Shown in pieces: positions 43,779 through 56,500 of a stretch of DNA of 64,000 nucleotides (position 1 is its first letter; every line of letters starts with the position of its first letter). Where the stretch lies: positions 42,499,109 to 42,563,108 of the forward strand of contig CM068542.1 in NCBI GenBank assembly GCA_035048495.1, given 5' to 3'. The notes beneath the pieces are model-generated. The model saw only the letters and a list, made by a program, of their open reading frames with translations, did no database searches and was not told the origin of the DNA. Source of the DNA: Euptelea pleiosperma. Its lineage: Eukaryota > Streptophyta > Magnoliopsida > Ranunculales > Eupteleaceae. The position numbers and the translations under genes were made by a program.

Positions 43779-43936
43779 TCCCGACCCTTAAAAAAAGACG
43801 GAGAGAGAGAGGGACGTGGAGCTGGCTGAACACAAAGCTTTTTTCTCTTTTTGGTAAGTGGCAAAACCAAAGCTTGTTAAAGTCCGTTTCTCTACCAAAA
43901 AGAACTCTTTGCGTGTTTGAATATAGTGTCTCAAAT

Positions 43937-44199
43937 TGGGCCCTGCTTGGTTCAATGCAAATCGGATGCAATGCACCCACTTGCCATGATTTTGGGATTA
44001 CACATAATTGGTTGAGGCCGGAGCGTGCAAGTGAGTTGCTGTGCAAGTGGTTGCCAAACCCTTTCAAACTCTTTAATAAAATGGATGCAAGCATGTGCAG
44101 CCCAAAAACCATGGTAAGTCACTGCAATGGTGCAATGCAAATAACCGCATTTGCACTAGTACAAAATGCATCCCAGTGCAGCGAACCAAGCAGGGCCCG
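43937..44199. mobile_element. hAT-type MITE
   Basis: Inverted ends GGGCCCTGCTTGGTTC and GAACCAAGCAGGGCCC, flanked by 8-base TCTCAAAT and TCTCAGAT (seven match), as expected for hAT transposition. 263 bp, no coding capacity. Confidence 0.88.
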
Positions 44200-44582
44200 T
44201 CTCAGATAAGTGCTTGTCTGGCTGTTTAATTGGTTGAGAGAAATCAGGAATGAGAAGTTTGCTAATCATAAACTATAAAAGCAATAAATTTTTGCACTAG
44301 TTGAGGGCACTTGACCGCAGCCCGCGACCCAGCCCGTTTATCCAGGGTGTGACCCGTGAATTAGTTGGGTAGGGCCTGGGTACCAAAAGCGAGCCCGGCC
44401 CAAGCCAGGCCCAAAATATGTTTCATGTGCTGAGCTCGGGCCGGGCCACGGGTTGTGCCTTAAAGCCCAACCTTGAGCCCGGTCCACTGCCTGACCCGAG
44501 ACCAAGCTATAGTTCAAGTGGACGTGAGGTTGGGAATTTAAAATTTTAAGTGTTGTTGGTCGGCCTACCACTAGTAGATGAG

Positions 44583-44970
44583 TAAACCTTCGCTCACGGC
44601 ATGATGTGAGTGAAGACGATCACAGCACACAATACGAGCCACGTGGCACACTCTTAGAGAGTGCTGACCGTATGGATGTTTGGCCAATCACTAGGTGGAC
44701 CTACTAACAAAAATAAACCCGATCTGTGATTTATAACCATTGGATTGAAGTTATTTTCATGGGTTGATATTAACCGTATGAATTTGAGCATTATTTGGGA
44801 GTAAAGATCCAAAGGTTGTAAATCACTAATCAGGCCGATTTTTTGTTTACAGGTCCACTGAGTGACTGGCCAAACATCCATACAGTCAGCACTCTCTAAG
44901 AGTATGCCACGTGGCTCGTATTGTGTGCTGTGATCGGCTCCACTCACATCATGCAGTGAGCAAAGGTTTA
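44583..44970. mobile_element. MITE with about 95-bp inverted ends (CACGTGGC family, copy 2)
   Basis: TAAACC...GGTTTA ends. Left ATGATGTGAGTG, CACAGCACACAATACGAGCC and ACGTGGCACACTCTTAGAGA pair with the right side almost base for base. Related to 33960-34315 through GCCACGTGGC and GGATGTTTG. Confidence 0.85.
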
Positions 44971-45366
44971 GGAATTCATAATTTTTTACATTATCTTTCT
45001 TACATTCAAGTCTTTTGGATATCTTTCGTAAAAAGGTCATTGAACTCCTTGAGCAGAAGTCTAGCATGTGCATCCAGCCGTAGAACTCTGTTTCGAAGAA
45101 TAGACACGTAGGCCCTGCTGGGTTCACGGCACTTGGGTGCATTTTGCACTTTAGTGCAAATACAATGAGTTGTGTTGCAATCATTTGTGATGCAATTCAC
45201 TTACAACTGTTTGGTTCACATCATGTAAATAGATGCAAATGAAGTTTAGCTGATTGGTTGGTAGTGCATTAATTGCAAATGAACGCAATGGATTATTTTA
45301 TTTTTTGATTTTACAAAAAAAATGCATAATAAAATTACTATTGTAATATTATTGTTATCATTGTTG

Positions 45367-45367
45367 A

Positions 45368-45421
<54 letters not shown>
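45367..45421 (+). repeat. ATT microsatellite
   Basis: About 18 ATT units. Confidence 0.95.
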
Positions 45422-45422
<1 letters not shown>

Positions 45423-45618
45423 ATTATAATTATTGTTATTATAATCATGGTTTAAAAAATGGCCTTTATAACGGATTCAGACCTCCCCCGTTACATTATG
45501 TACCTTTAAAACGTTTAAAAATAACAGATTCAGACCTCCCCAAGTCCGGTATACCGTTATAACGGTCCCTTTTAAACCTTTATTATAATTATTATTGTTA
45601 TTACTTTATTATTATTAT

Positions 45619-45619
45619 T

Positions 45620-45652
<33 letters not shown>
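45619..45652 (+). repeat. GTT microsatellite
   Basis: About 11 TTG units following TTA repeats. Confidence 0.95.
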
Positions 45653-45653
<1 letters not shown>

Positions 45654-46439
45654 TGGAGGGGAAAGCTTGGGGTTAGGAGACCCTGACCAGCTATATCAAA
45701 AAGTGTCGGGATTGGGGGGATAACCACTTTTGACAACCATTTTGGTGTACTCATATAGAAGATGAATCAATGACTGGTTTTTCATGAGGATGATCTCCTC
45801 AACATATAGATCACCCCCACAAAAATCAGCACATTCTGAAATTTCTAACCCCCTCAAATGCAATTTTCAAGTTACACAGTAAAAATCGACAGTCCATAAT
45901 TCTTCAACTTCTAAACCAGTCTATGAATATTGGAATAATTTGAATTTTTGTTAGGATAATCTCCTCACCATAGAGATAATCTTCACCAAAAATCAGCCAT
46001 TGATTCATCTTCTATGTGGGTATGCCAAATGGTTGTCAAAATAGTTGTCCCCCCAATCTTGACCCTATCAAAAAATAAAAAACTAAAAAATAAAAAGATA
46101 ATACTAATAATAATAAATAATCACAGTTTTTGTTATTATTATTATTGTTTTTTTGGAAAAAAATTGTTGAGCTAACACAATGCACTTGCTTGTATCAGTT
46201 TTTGGGCTTCACTTTCTTGCATCCATTTTGGTAAGGAGTTTGCAGCTGCTTGTTAACCACTTGCACGGCAGTTCATTTGCATGCCTCCAACCAATCACTT
46301 TCAATCCCAAAATTGTGGCAAGTGAGTGCATTGCACTCAATTTGCTGTGAACCAAGAAGAGCAGTAGTAGTAACCAAACACCCCCTAATTGTTATACCTC
46401 AAATCGCAAATACCATTAAAAACCGTCCATAGCAAGGTT

Positions 46440-47317
46440 CAAAATCTCGACCGATCTCATTCTAGTTTGGGCGATCTAGATCTCCCATCCAAAAAAATGG
46501 ATTGTGTCACCCGTGATCACTCTTTCCTAAAGAAGTCTCACGTTGCATTGCCTCGAGCGAGATGCTCTGATCCCGTTTTGGAGTCCCCAGACTTCAAACT
46601 ATTTTCCGTAAGATGGATAGTTTTTACTCGTGTTACCCCACGGAAAACCGGACAAAAATGTCTCCGGTCCACGAAGCAATTATTTTCCTCTCTGCAGTTG
46701 TTGCCTCGTGGACCATGGATCTCTTGAATCCAATGGTCAATGGCCTGAACCGGACATATTTTTGTCCAGTAATCGTGGGGTAGCTTTTTACAACGACACG
46801 TGCAACGTTTAGCGATTGACTTCCAAAGCATGAAAATTACCGGTAAATAACCGCGGTCCAAAGGATATTGTAATATCGCGGCTATCGCCATCCCTAGGTC
46901 CAGGCCTTTGATGGTATTCGAAATATGTATAGCGTTAATCTCAAGGAACTTCAACGGTCTGTCTACAGGGACGAGGCCACTATTGAGGGTGCTAAAGACG
47001 TCGCGCCTAACACACAAATTCGAATACCATTGTGTACAGGAATAATGACGTAATAAACCTTTTAATGACGTTATTGTATTGGAATCCAAGGGCTGATGTT
47101 GAGATTTTACTACGACCGACTTCTCTCTTTTCAAATAGAATTTCTTTTTTCTTTCCACATTTTGTTGTCTCAGGACTCTCATCTCATGGGACCGAACGGT
47201 CCGAACCAATGCCGCAGCGGAGCCAGCTAAAGCAAAATAAGAACACATCATGTCGAAGATGAATTCTTCATCGAACTCGAACCAGTGGAGGAGAACATTT
47301 AGGGTTTGAGAGAGCAC
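46440..47317 (+). promoter_or_regulatory. Upstream region of the unknown-protein gene
   Basis: No clear TATA box. The opposite strand holds an unusually long open frame (46538-47746, 402 codons) that overlaps exon 1; see findings. Confidence 0.4.
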
Positions 47318-47563
47318 ATGGAGGTTGAGGTTTCGGGTTCGGGTTCGGGTTCGAAACCCTCGGCCATCGAAGGTGTTAGAGGAGGGGGAGAGAGAGAGCA
47401 GCTTCGCGTGAAGAGGAAACTCTTGCAGGCCGTGCTCGAGCAATGTCGGAGAGATCTCGAATTGCTCGGAAACATGGGTGATTGTGCGGAGGAGGAGGAG
47501 GAGGAGGAGGCGGAGACCGATGAGGATTCGTCTTCTCATTATAGTGATTCTGAAACGGCTGAG
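47318..47563 (+). CDS. Unknown-protein gene, exon 1
   Basis: 82 codons from the first in-frame ATG to donor GAG|GTAAGG, phase 0. It holds the Gly/Ser repeat and the poly-Glu run encoded by GAG repeats. Confidence 0.85.
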
Positions 47564-50500
47564 GTAAGGCGGAGTTTTGTTATTAGATCTGTGTATGTGG
47601 TCCCGATTTTTAGGGTTTTTGCTGTTGAAATTCTGTGAAATTCCGTGTGCCGTAGGAGAGTTTAGTTTTATTTTCGGTCCGAGTGCATTTCTACACAGTC
47701 GAAGAGATTGAATTCGGGAAAACTTGCCTCTTGACTTTTGGTCCATGAACTCCTTGAATTTATGCGTAGAATTTCAAGCCTTGAGTGCTCAATTAGTTAT
47801 GGTGAACTTTGTTTATGATATAAAGTCATGGCCTGGAGCTGTTGGCATCGTTAATTTTGTTATTTTTTCTTTGAAATGCTTTTTAAAATGATAAGATTTT
47901 TTTTGCCATTTGTTGGGGTTGTCTGGAGGGAATATACAGGGTGAGTTTTTGGATTTTTTTTTTTTTAACAATTGTGCTTTTGGAAAATGATTGGGGAGTA
48001 TATTACATTTTTAGGACACTAGGATCGGATAGTCTGATGGAAGTTTGGATCAAGGCTTAGATCGTTATTCCCTAATCCCAAAAAAAAAAAAAAATTTGAA
48101 AATGAAAAAAGTGGTTTCTATAAGGATTGCTGCACTCATTGATGCAAGTGCTCTTTTAAATTACGGACTGGGACCCCCTAAATGGATCATGAGCTCAATT
48201 TACATGGTTTTGCCACTGGGTAAACCTGTTTTTAATGAGACAAGTAACTCAAAAGTGCATTCAAATTTTGAACTCAAGAACTATAACTAAACAATACATG
48301 CCCTCACCAACTCAGAGTCTCAGACAAATTATATGGTTACTTGGTACATGGGTTTAAAATCTATGTAACAAAGAACCGGACACGAGTTTCGGTGTCTGAC
48401 ACTAATACAGAGTGTCAGACATGCTGAATCCCAGAAACCTGATTACACGTCTGTACAATTCATCTTTATGCTGAAAGATATATCTTTTAAAATACTTTAG
48501 TTCATGTTAAGTATACAATATAAAAGTCTATACAGTTCATCTTTATGCTGAAAGATATATCTTTTAAAATACTTTAGTTCATGTTAAGTATACAATATAA
48601 AAAAAAATGTTTAGACTAAGCTGATATACATTAACGATTTATAAACAATAGCTGAAAATAAAATATTTGAATAAATGGAGATTTGTTTGAAAATGTGAGT
48701 CAACATGTGTTCGAAACATACCGATCAAAAAAAAAAAAAACATGTGTTCGAAACATGAATACAGCAAGGCATCCAACACAACAAATTCTTAGAAAACGGA
48801 GTATCAATGTTACATAGGTTAAAATAGTCAACATGCATTGTACCCACCGAGGAGATAAACCTAGGAGGCATATAACCTAATGTTAGCTTAGGTTCACGAA
48901 AGGTTCCGCATATGGCAAAGGTCTTGGATTTCATCATCATCAACGCCTTACCCAAAATGTTTGTGGTCGGCAACATGAATCCTATTTCGCCGTTGGATTG
49001 TGTTTAAAGTTATATCTTTTGTCAAATGCATCTTCAAATCTTTTCTCACTAAATCAATCCATGTCATTTTCGGCCTCTCTCTTCCTTTTAGGCTTTCAAC
49101 TTGCACTGAAGTGCTTCGTCTCACTGGTGCCATACCTGGTCTTTGTTGTCCATGCCCAAACCATCTCAATGTCTTGGACTTATCTATCATTTTATGAACT
49201 TCACTATAATTATCATAACGATTAGTTAAATCAAAATATGAGAAGTAGACTTTTGAGAGTTTGGCTTGGTCTTAGTCAATCTTCTGACACACATCCCTTC
49301 AGTGGGACAAATTCAAGTCATCCCACTTTGAGGTAGCATCACATGTAATATTTCTTAATTGCATGCATAGAGGTTTGCCATATTTCACCCTAGCAGTAAT
49401 TGTTGGTGTCAATGCATTCATAATAGATTCATTCTAGCATAGAAAAACCATATGAAGGGCGTGGTGGAAGTCTCTAGCTTGGATATCTTGAGATCCCAAT
49501 AGAACACTACATGGTGTATTTTGTATGGGTGACGAGCCCCCCTCCGCCACTTTGTTTGATCAAGTTAGAGGTTCCTTTACATTTTGATCCTTGCTAATGT
49601 ATATAACAATTCTAGTGGCCCATGTACATAGTAGATAGATAGTCATATAGCATTAATGTGTTTACAATTGGTAGTGGAGACCCCTTTCAAAAAAAAATTG
49701 GTAGTGGAGACAAAGGAAAAGTACCATCCTCTTTTTCCTTATTTTTGTATATATTCATTCCATTGGAGCATGTATATTTCATATATTTTTGGTGGAGTAT
49801 GGTGTTGCACACTGTTTGATGCCTTATTCTCACTAAGCATCCAACAAGGCCACTTTATTTTGCAAGCCTAGTAATATGAGATTTTAGAACTTGTTTCTTG
49901 CTTGTATGCAGCTATGCGATCTTCTAAAGTCCAAAGTTGAATCACCCAATTTCCTTGAAAAGCTTGAGAGTGTTCATGTTTCAATTCGACAAAATTCGTC
50001 TGGTATGTGTCAAAAGATAATCACTTCCCTGGTATTAGTGCTTCCCTATTAAAAGTAGAGTATCACTATCTTCTAGAGAAGTTGAGAAAATGTAGGGCAT
50101 ATTCTACCCATATATGTTTATTTGTGTGTGTGTCTGGGTATGCATGGATACATTCATGAATTTTTGGTGCATTTTGAAACACTTTTAAGGCCTGTTTGGA
50201 TACAACCATAAAACGCTTTTTTGTGTGGAAAACGTGTTTTATACATATTGAGGCACAATAGTGGTGTTTTGATGTTGATTTTAGAAAACTTGGTTTTGTT
50301 GAAAGATTTTTTTTTAAACCAAAACATGTTAAAGAAATTGTTGCAAGTCATTTATTTGTTAGAAACACATTTTCTTTTCTTTTCGCTTGAAAAGGGAAGA
50401 TGGAGACATCTAATTGACTTGGGAAATCTGAAAAGCATAGCTATTTTTTGGGATGGATTCCAACATCTTTAGGTCAAATTGAAAACCATGTCAAACCATT

Positions 50501-53500
50501 TCAAAATAAATAAAAAAACACTTATGCATAATAATCTCTTTTAAGAAAAATGGGATCCAAACAAGGTGAATAATTGTATTCTTCTCTTTTTTGCTTAGCT
50601 TGTTTCCTGAACCAAATTTATTGGAAATTGCTAACAATATCTATGCACATGATAGCTGAAGAAGGTAGCTCTTGGGACATGGTTAGTGAAAATGATTTAT
50701 GGGAAGCTGGAAATATTGATGGGGGTATTGAGTCAGACCAAGAAGGTTATGTTCTTGTCAGGCAAGAAGATATAGCAGAGGGAATGGCTTGCTTCATGGC
50801 TGCATACCTGTTGTCACTAAAACAAACTAAAGTATGTAAATGTTCTCTTTTTAACTTTTTTGAGATTTCATTAGATTGAACAATTCTCTCCTTTCTGAAA
50901 AAATCGAGTAGACAATCGTTTAGTATACACACTATATTTCAAATAGGTATTAGGTGTTCCTATGCTTAGTTGAATAACTTTTGCTTTGGATGTCATTTGT
51001 GCCACACCACTCACTAAATATGATTGTCTAGCAATGTGTTACATATCTCTTTCGTTGGCTCAACACACACACACACACACTCACTCTCTCCTATGCCTTG
51101 TACTTTCTACATTATAGATTTTTAAGTTTGCATTATATCCTTTAAAAGCTTGTTCAAACTTTGCACCTCCTCTACTTGCTTTAGAAGATTTATATCCTTG
51201 GAGAAAACAATAGTTTGTGTTATAACCTTGACAAAATTGTAGAGAGAAGATTAGATGCTTGGAAGAAAAACATTCTTTCCTTTGGTGGTACAATCACTTC
51301 AAAAAAAATATTCTTACGAGTATGCTTATATACTACATGTTTTTGCTTAAGATTTCTCTCTTAGTTGCCAATTCGAATTGAAAAACTGAGGTTTTTTTTT
51401 TTTTTGGATGGTAGAGGCTCAGATAAGAGGATTCACTTGCTTAATTGGAACTTTGTGTATAAGCCTAAGAAGTATGGAGGTTTGCTAATAGAAAAAGTGA
51501 AGGTGATGAACAAAGTGCTTCTTAGTAACTGGTTGAGGAGGTTCAGCAAAGAGACTCTTTGGCATGGACTTACCAATCAAAACTTTGGTGGTAGGGATAT
51601 GGTGGGTTAGCCCTAAAGTATCCATGTCTTATGAGATGGGAGTATGGAAGGGAATAATGAAAAGTTTTAAAGATTATTCCAAATGCATTCACTTTAAATT
51701 TGGTAGTGGTCATAGAATTCAATTTTGGGAAGAATTTGTGATATATACTCTAGACTCTACTAGTTGTTTCCAATCAAGAATTTTCTAGCTTTTGTTTTAT
51801 GAGGAATGAAAAGGTGGTATGGAACTCAGTGTTCCCAAGAAGAACTCTATTGGAAAGAGTTTGCTGAATGTTTGAGTCTATTTAAGCGGCGGAGAGACTA
51901 TTCATTTAGACCTTAGAGGATGAGGACCGTCATCTATGGAAATTGGGATGCTAAAGGAAATTTCTCTATTAACTCAATTTATGAGATTTTTCTGTTGGGA
52001 CTCCATTTGTGTTCGGAACAAGAGTTAGTCTGTTGTTTTCACTTTCATTGTTAGTCTGTTGTATAATACTCCTTTCTTTTCCCCTAACTCCCTTCAAAGG
52101 GAGAGAAGTTATGAAGAGAGGTCTACCTCTTCTAGTGTCCCTCCCCCCGCTATTCCTCCACACACTCTCCTGTTTGAGAGGATTGATCGACCTCTTAAGA
52201 CGTCTGACAGTATTGCTGGAGCTCAGGTTCAAGGGGAGCTTAAAGTCTATAGCAGAAGAGGGAAGGCCACAATTGATCCATGCCCAGTCGTGCCATCCTT
52301 GGATCTAGGTAATATACCCCATCTTCTGAGCCTATTGTCTCGTCAGTTCCAGTTCTTGTGATCGACTCTATTATTGATGCATGTGCCTCTGATCTTCGTA
52401 TTGCTCTTGGAAAGGGTACGAGGAGTTGTACTCAATACCCTTTAAGTAACTTTGTTTCACACGAGGCCTTGTCTCCATCTTACAGGTCATTCGTTACTTC
52501 GTTGTCCACCATTCCTGTACCTTCTTCAGTGGCAGAAGGGTTGAAGTATCCTAAGTGGAAGGATGCAATGGTTGAAGAGATGAGAGCCTTAGAGAAGAAC
52601 AACACCTAGGAGCTGGTTGACTTACCTAGAGGGAAGAAACTAGTGGGGTGTAGATGGGTGTACACTATGAAGTACAAGGCAAGTGGTTCAGTAGAGAAGT
52701 ATAAAGCAAGATTGGTAGCCAAAGGATACTCACAGACAGGACATCGACTACGTGGAGACATTTGCGCTAGTTGTTAAAATGAACTTCATAAGGGTGCTTA
52801 TATTTCTTGTTGTTAACTAGTTGTGGCGGCAAGTGGTTCAGTAGAGAAGTACAAAGCAAGATTGGTAGCCAAAGGATATTCACGGACATATGACATCGAC
52901 TACGTGGAGACATTTGCGCTAGTTGTTAAAATGAACTTCATAAGGGTGCTTATATTTCTTGTTGTTAACTAGTTGTGGCCTTTACATCAGCTGTATGTGA
53001 AGAATGCATTTCTTCATAGAGATCTGCAAGAAGAAGTGTATATGGTTCCTCTTCCGGGATTCATACCAATAGGAGATGGTAGCGGAGTGTACAGGCTGAA
53101 GAAGTCCATGTATAGATTGAAGCAGTCTCCAAGAGCATGGTTTGAGAGGTTTACCCAAGCAGTGAAGATCTAGGCTATACCCAAAGCTAAGCTAATCATA
53201 CCTTGTTTGTGAGGCATCATGGCAGAACATCTCTACTCTCATTGTCTATGTGGATGACATCATTGTGATCGACAATGATGTTGTAGAAGTTGCAAAGCTG
53301 AAAAGACATCTTACTAGCGAGTTTGAGATAGGATCTAGGACCCCTAAAGTACTTTATGGGCTTAGATGTTGCAAGATCAAGTCAGGGGATCTTCATCTCT
53401 CAAATGAAGTATGTCCTCAATCTGATTAAAGACTGAAAAATTAGGGGCTAGGCCTGTGGACAACCTTATAGAATAGAATCACAAGTTGGGTGAGGCAAGT

Positions 53501-56500
53501 GATAAGTTACTGAAGGATTTGAGAGCTTTTAGTGACTAGTAAGGATCTCTCACTCTGACTAGTCCAAATATTGCATATGCAGTTAGCGTGATAAGCCAAT
53601 ATATGCACTCACCTAGAGACATCCACTTGCATACAGAATTTTGAGGTATCTCAATCCACCCCTGGTAGAAGATTTCTCTTCAAGAAAAATGGTGACATGA
53701 GAGTGGATTCCTACACTGATGCATACTGGGTAGGTTCTAAGGGTGACAAAAGATCCACTTCAGGGTATTGTACCTTTGTTGGGGGCAATCTTGTGACATG
53801 AAGAAGCAAGAAGCAACATGTGGTTACTAGATCCAGTGCAGAGGCTGAGTTTCGAGCTATGGCTCATGACTTATGGGAAATGTTGTGGTTGAAGATCTTA
53901 GTAGCTGAATTAGGATTCCTTGTCATTGGTTCAGTGAGCCTGTATTGTGATAACAAGGCAACAATTAGCATTGCTCATAATCCAGTTCAGCATGATCGAA
54001 CAAAGCACATTGAAGTGGATAAAGACTTCATACGAGAGAATTATTTTTGGAGAAGTTTGTACTCCTTTTGTGAAGATCGACGAACAAGTAGCGGACGTAT
54101 TCACTAAGGGAGTTCCCAGTCATCAATTGCACAGGTGCCTTAGCAAGTCGGGCATGATAGAAATCTACATACCAACTTGAGAGGGGGTGTTGTCAGGGTG
54201 TACCCTTTATGTTATAAGGGACCCCGTTATATTGTAAGGGCATGCTTGTCCATAACTTTTTTTAATTTAAATAAGTATGGAGTCGTGTGAGATATACATG
54301 CTCTCTTTTTCCATCTCTCTCTTCTCTTTCTTTTTTCCTTTCAAACCCTAGAAACAAAACCTAACACCCTAACCAAACTCTAGACTCACCCATTCAACTG
54401 ATACTTGTATGATGGTCATGTATAGGTATCTAGGTATCAAAGGTGGGAGATGAATGTTTTCTTTCATCCTCAGTTTACCGATGTCACCATCGTTTTCTTG
54501 GATGTTTTATTGCTATGATTTACAATCATCATGCCATTCTTCGATGCTTTGAGATGATCTCCGATTTGAGGAAGAGCTAAGCAATTGCCATATAAAAGAG
54601 TATGAAGACGATTTAATCAAAGAATGTGCCTGAAGAATGGATGTATGTTGGGAGGACTTCCAATCTCATACTTTGGTCTTTGTTGAGGAGCTTGACTCAT
54701 ATTGAAAAGATTGAAAGAAGGTAGGTGTCAGGAGAAGAGTTTTCTACCTATATTAGCCCAAATTAGAATTGATCTTTTTAGTATTTTGGTGTGTGTGTGT
54801 GATTGGTTAGTCTTTTGGCATATTATCATTTTTCAAGATTCCCGCTTTGGTAGCCAATCGCCTTGAAAAACTTCAAATGGACTTCTTATGGATGGGTAGA
54901 GGTGGCAAAAAGGAATTTTACTTTGATGAATTGGTAGATGGTATGTAATTTAAAGATTTGATGCATAAGAAAATGAAGGACCATCAACAACGTGTTCCTC
55001 AGGAAATAACCATGACGATTTCGGGATGTGAATGGGGTTCTATGACAACGTCTAACAACCATGAATTTAGCTATGGGAATTGTAAATAGGATAGTAGATA
55101 TGTGTTGACTCCCCATGGAGTAGGAGTTTGGAAAGGAATATGGAGATTTTCGATTAGTTTAGCAAGGGAACTAAATTTAAAGTTGGTAGTGGAGATAGAA
55201 TTTGTTTTTGGAAAGACGAATGGTGTGGCATTGGAAAATTAGTGATATTTGTTTAAGGCTTTATAGACTAATTCCTATGAAGGAATTTCCGCGAATCTTT
55301 ACTTTGTTAGGAGGAATGGGAAGATTTGTTTAAATATGGCTTTTAGAAGAATCTTGTTGGACCAAGGGATACTGGTATGTTGAAATCTTCTTGAAGATGT
55401 TCATTCCATTGGAATGGCAGGACCCTAAGGGCCCTTAATTTGAAATGATTCCCTGTGGATGGCACTGGAAGAATCTCGTCACTATAAAAGGACAAGTCAT
55501 CTAGAGAAGATTGCCTCTTCTCCTGCTCTTGCAGGATCTGGCCCTGCCTCATCCCTAATGTAAATTTGGCTCTTTGTTTGCTTTTTGCCTTCCTCGGCTT
55601 GATCTCTTTTGTAGTATCTCATTTTTGTAACAAAATAAGTGAGCAATCATAAGGAAAATGGTCAATACAGTCTCATGCTGCCTGGTGTTTGCCTATTGCA
55701 TGGCATATCGAACGAAGCTCTGATGCCCCTGGAGCCCAACTCAGGAGTGAGAGGTACTGCAACCTCAAGTTAAACTGCTTACTGATTTAAAACAGAGGTA
55801 GAAGCCACAAGGGAAGTGCATAGACGTATGGTTGGTTAACCTTAGCGACCTTATTTTTTTGCAAGGGTACCTTTTGATGATGTCAGCTAGCAAATTATCT
55901 GAGAGGGCAGCGATTTTTTTTTTTTTGATAAGTGAGGGCAGCAATTCAATCGACTAGATATTTGATTTTCTTGGTTAGGTGGAGTATTTTGTGGGTTTCA
56001 TATGTTTGTTCGAAGAAGTCAGTGATTGATATTCTTGTTATTTTATGTGTTTGGTTTCCTGTTCTATCTTGTAACTAATTCCAGTTGTCGTAATATACTA
56101 ATAACTGTGTAGTTTCTGCATTTTCTTGTCTTTGATAAATTTTGTTTGTTATCTTAAGGCAAATGATGAGTTTGCCTTCAGATAATCCACATTATTGTTT
56201 GTTCCACTTAGGATCTCTTTAATCAAAGATCAGTTCCTATGTTGGTTAACCTGTCTTAACAGATAAGAGAATTGTAATAGTTTCTATATCTGAGAGATTG
56301 ACAGAGTTTGCTTTTTTTGCAGGAATTAACTCCTAATCAACTCCAAGACAGTGAGTTTTATTGCCCTTTTCTCAGAAGGTTACCTTGTAATAAATTCTGT
56401 TGCTCACATTCTTAGACAATCTGCAAATGCTGGTTATTCCACTCATTCCATTTCTCATCTCATGATTAATAATTTCTGAGTTCAGCTGTCAAAGATTGGG

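Larger units (their letters stand above)
45109..46366. mobile_element. Larger diverged relative of the hAT-type MITE
   Basis: The left side has GGCCCTGCTGGGTTCACGGC, and the right side has GCTGTGAACCAAGAAGAGC with the subterminal words AATCCCAAAATTGTGGCAAG also found near 43980 (inverted). The interior holds ATT (45370-45420) and GTT (45620-45650) microsatellites. No transposase frame was seen. Confidence 0.55.

Noticed and set aside
48096..48290. Plus-strand frame beginning MKKVVSIRIAAL
   Set aside because: In intron 1 of the unknown-protein gene; the Lys-rich start is from an A run and no homology is recognised.
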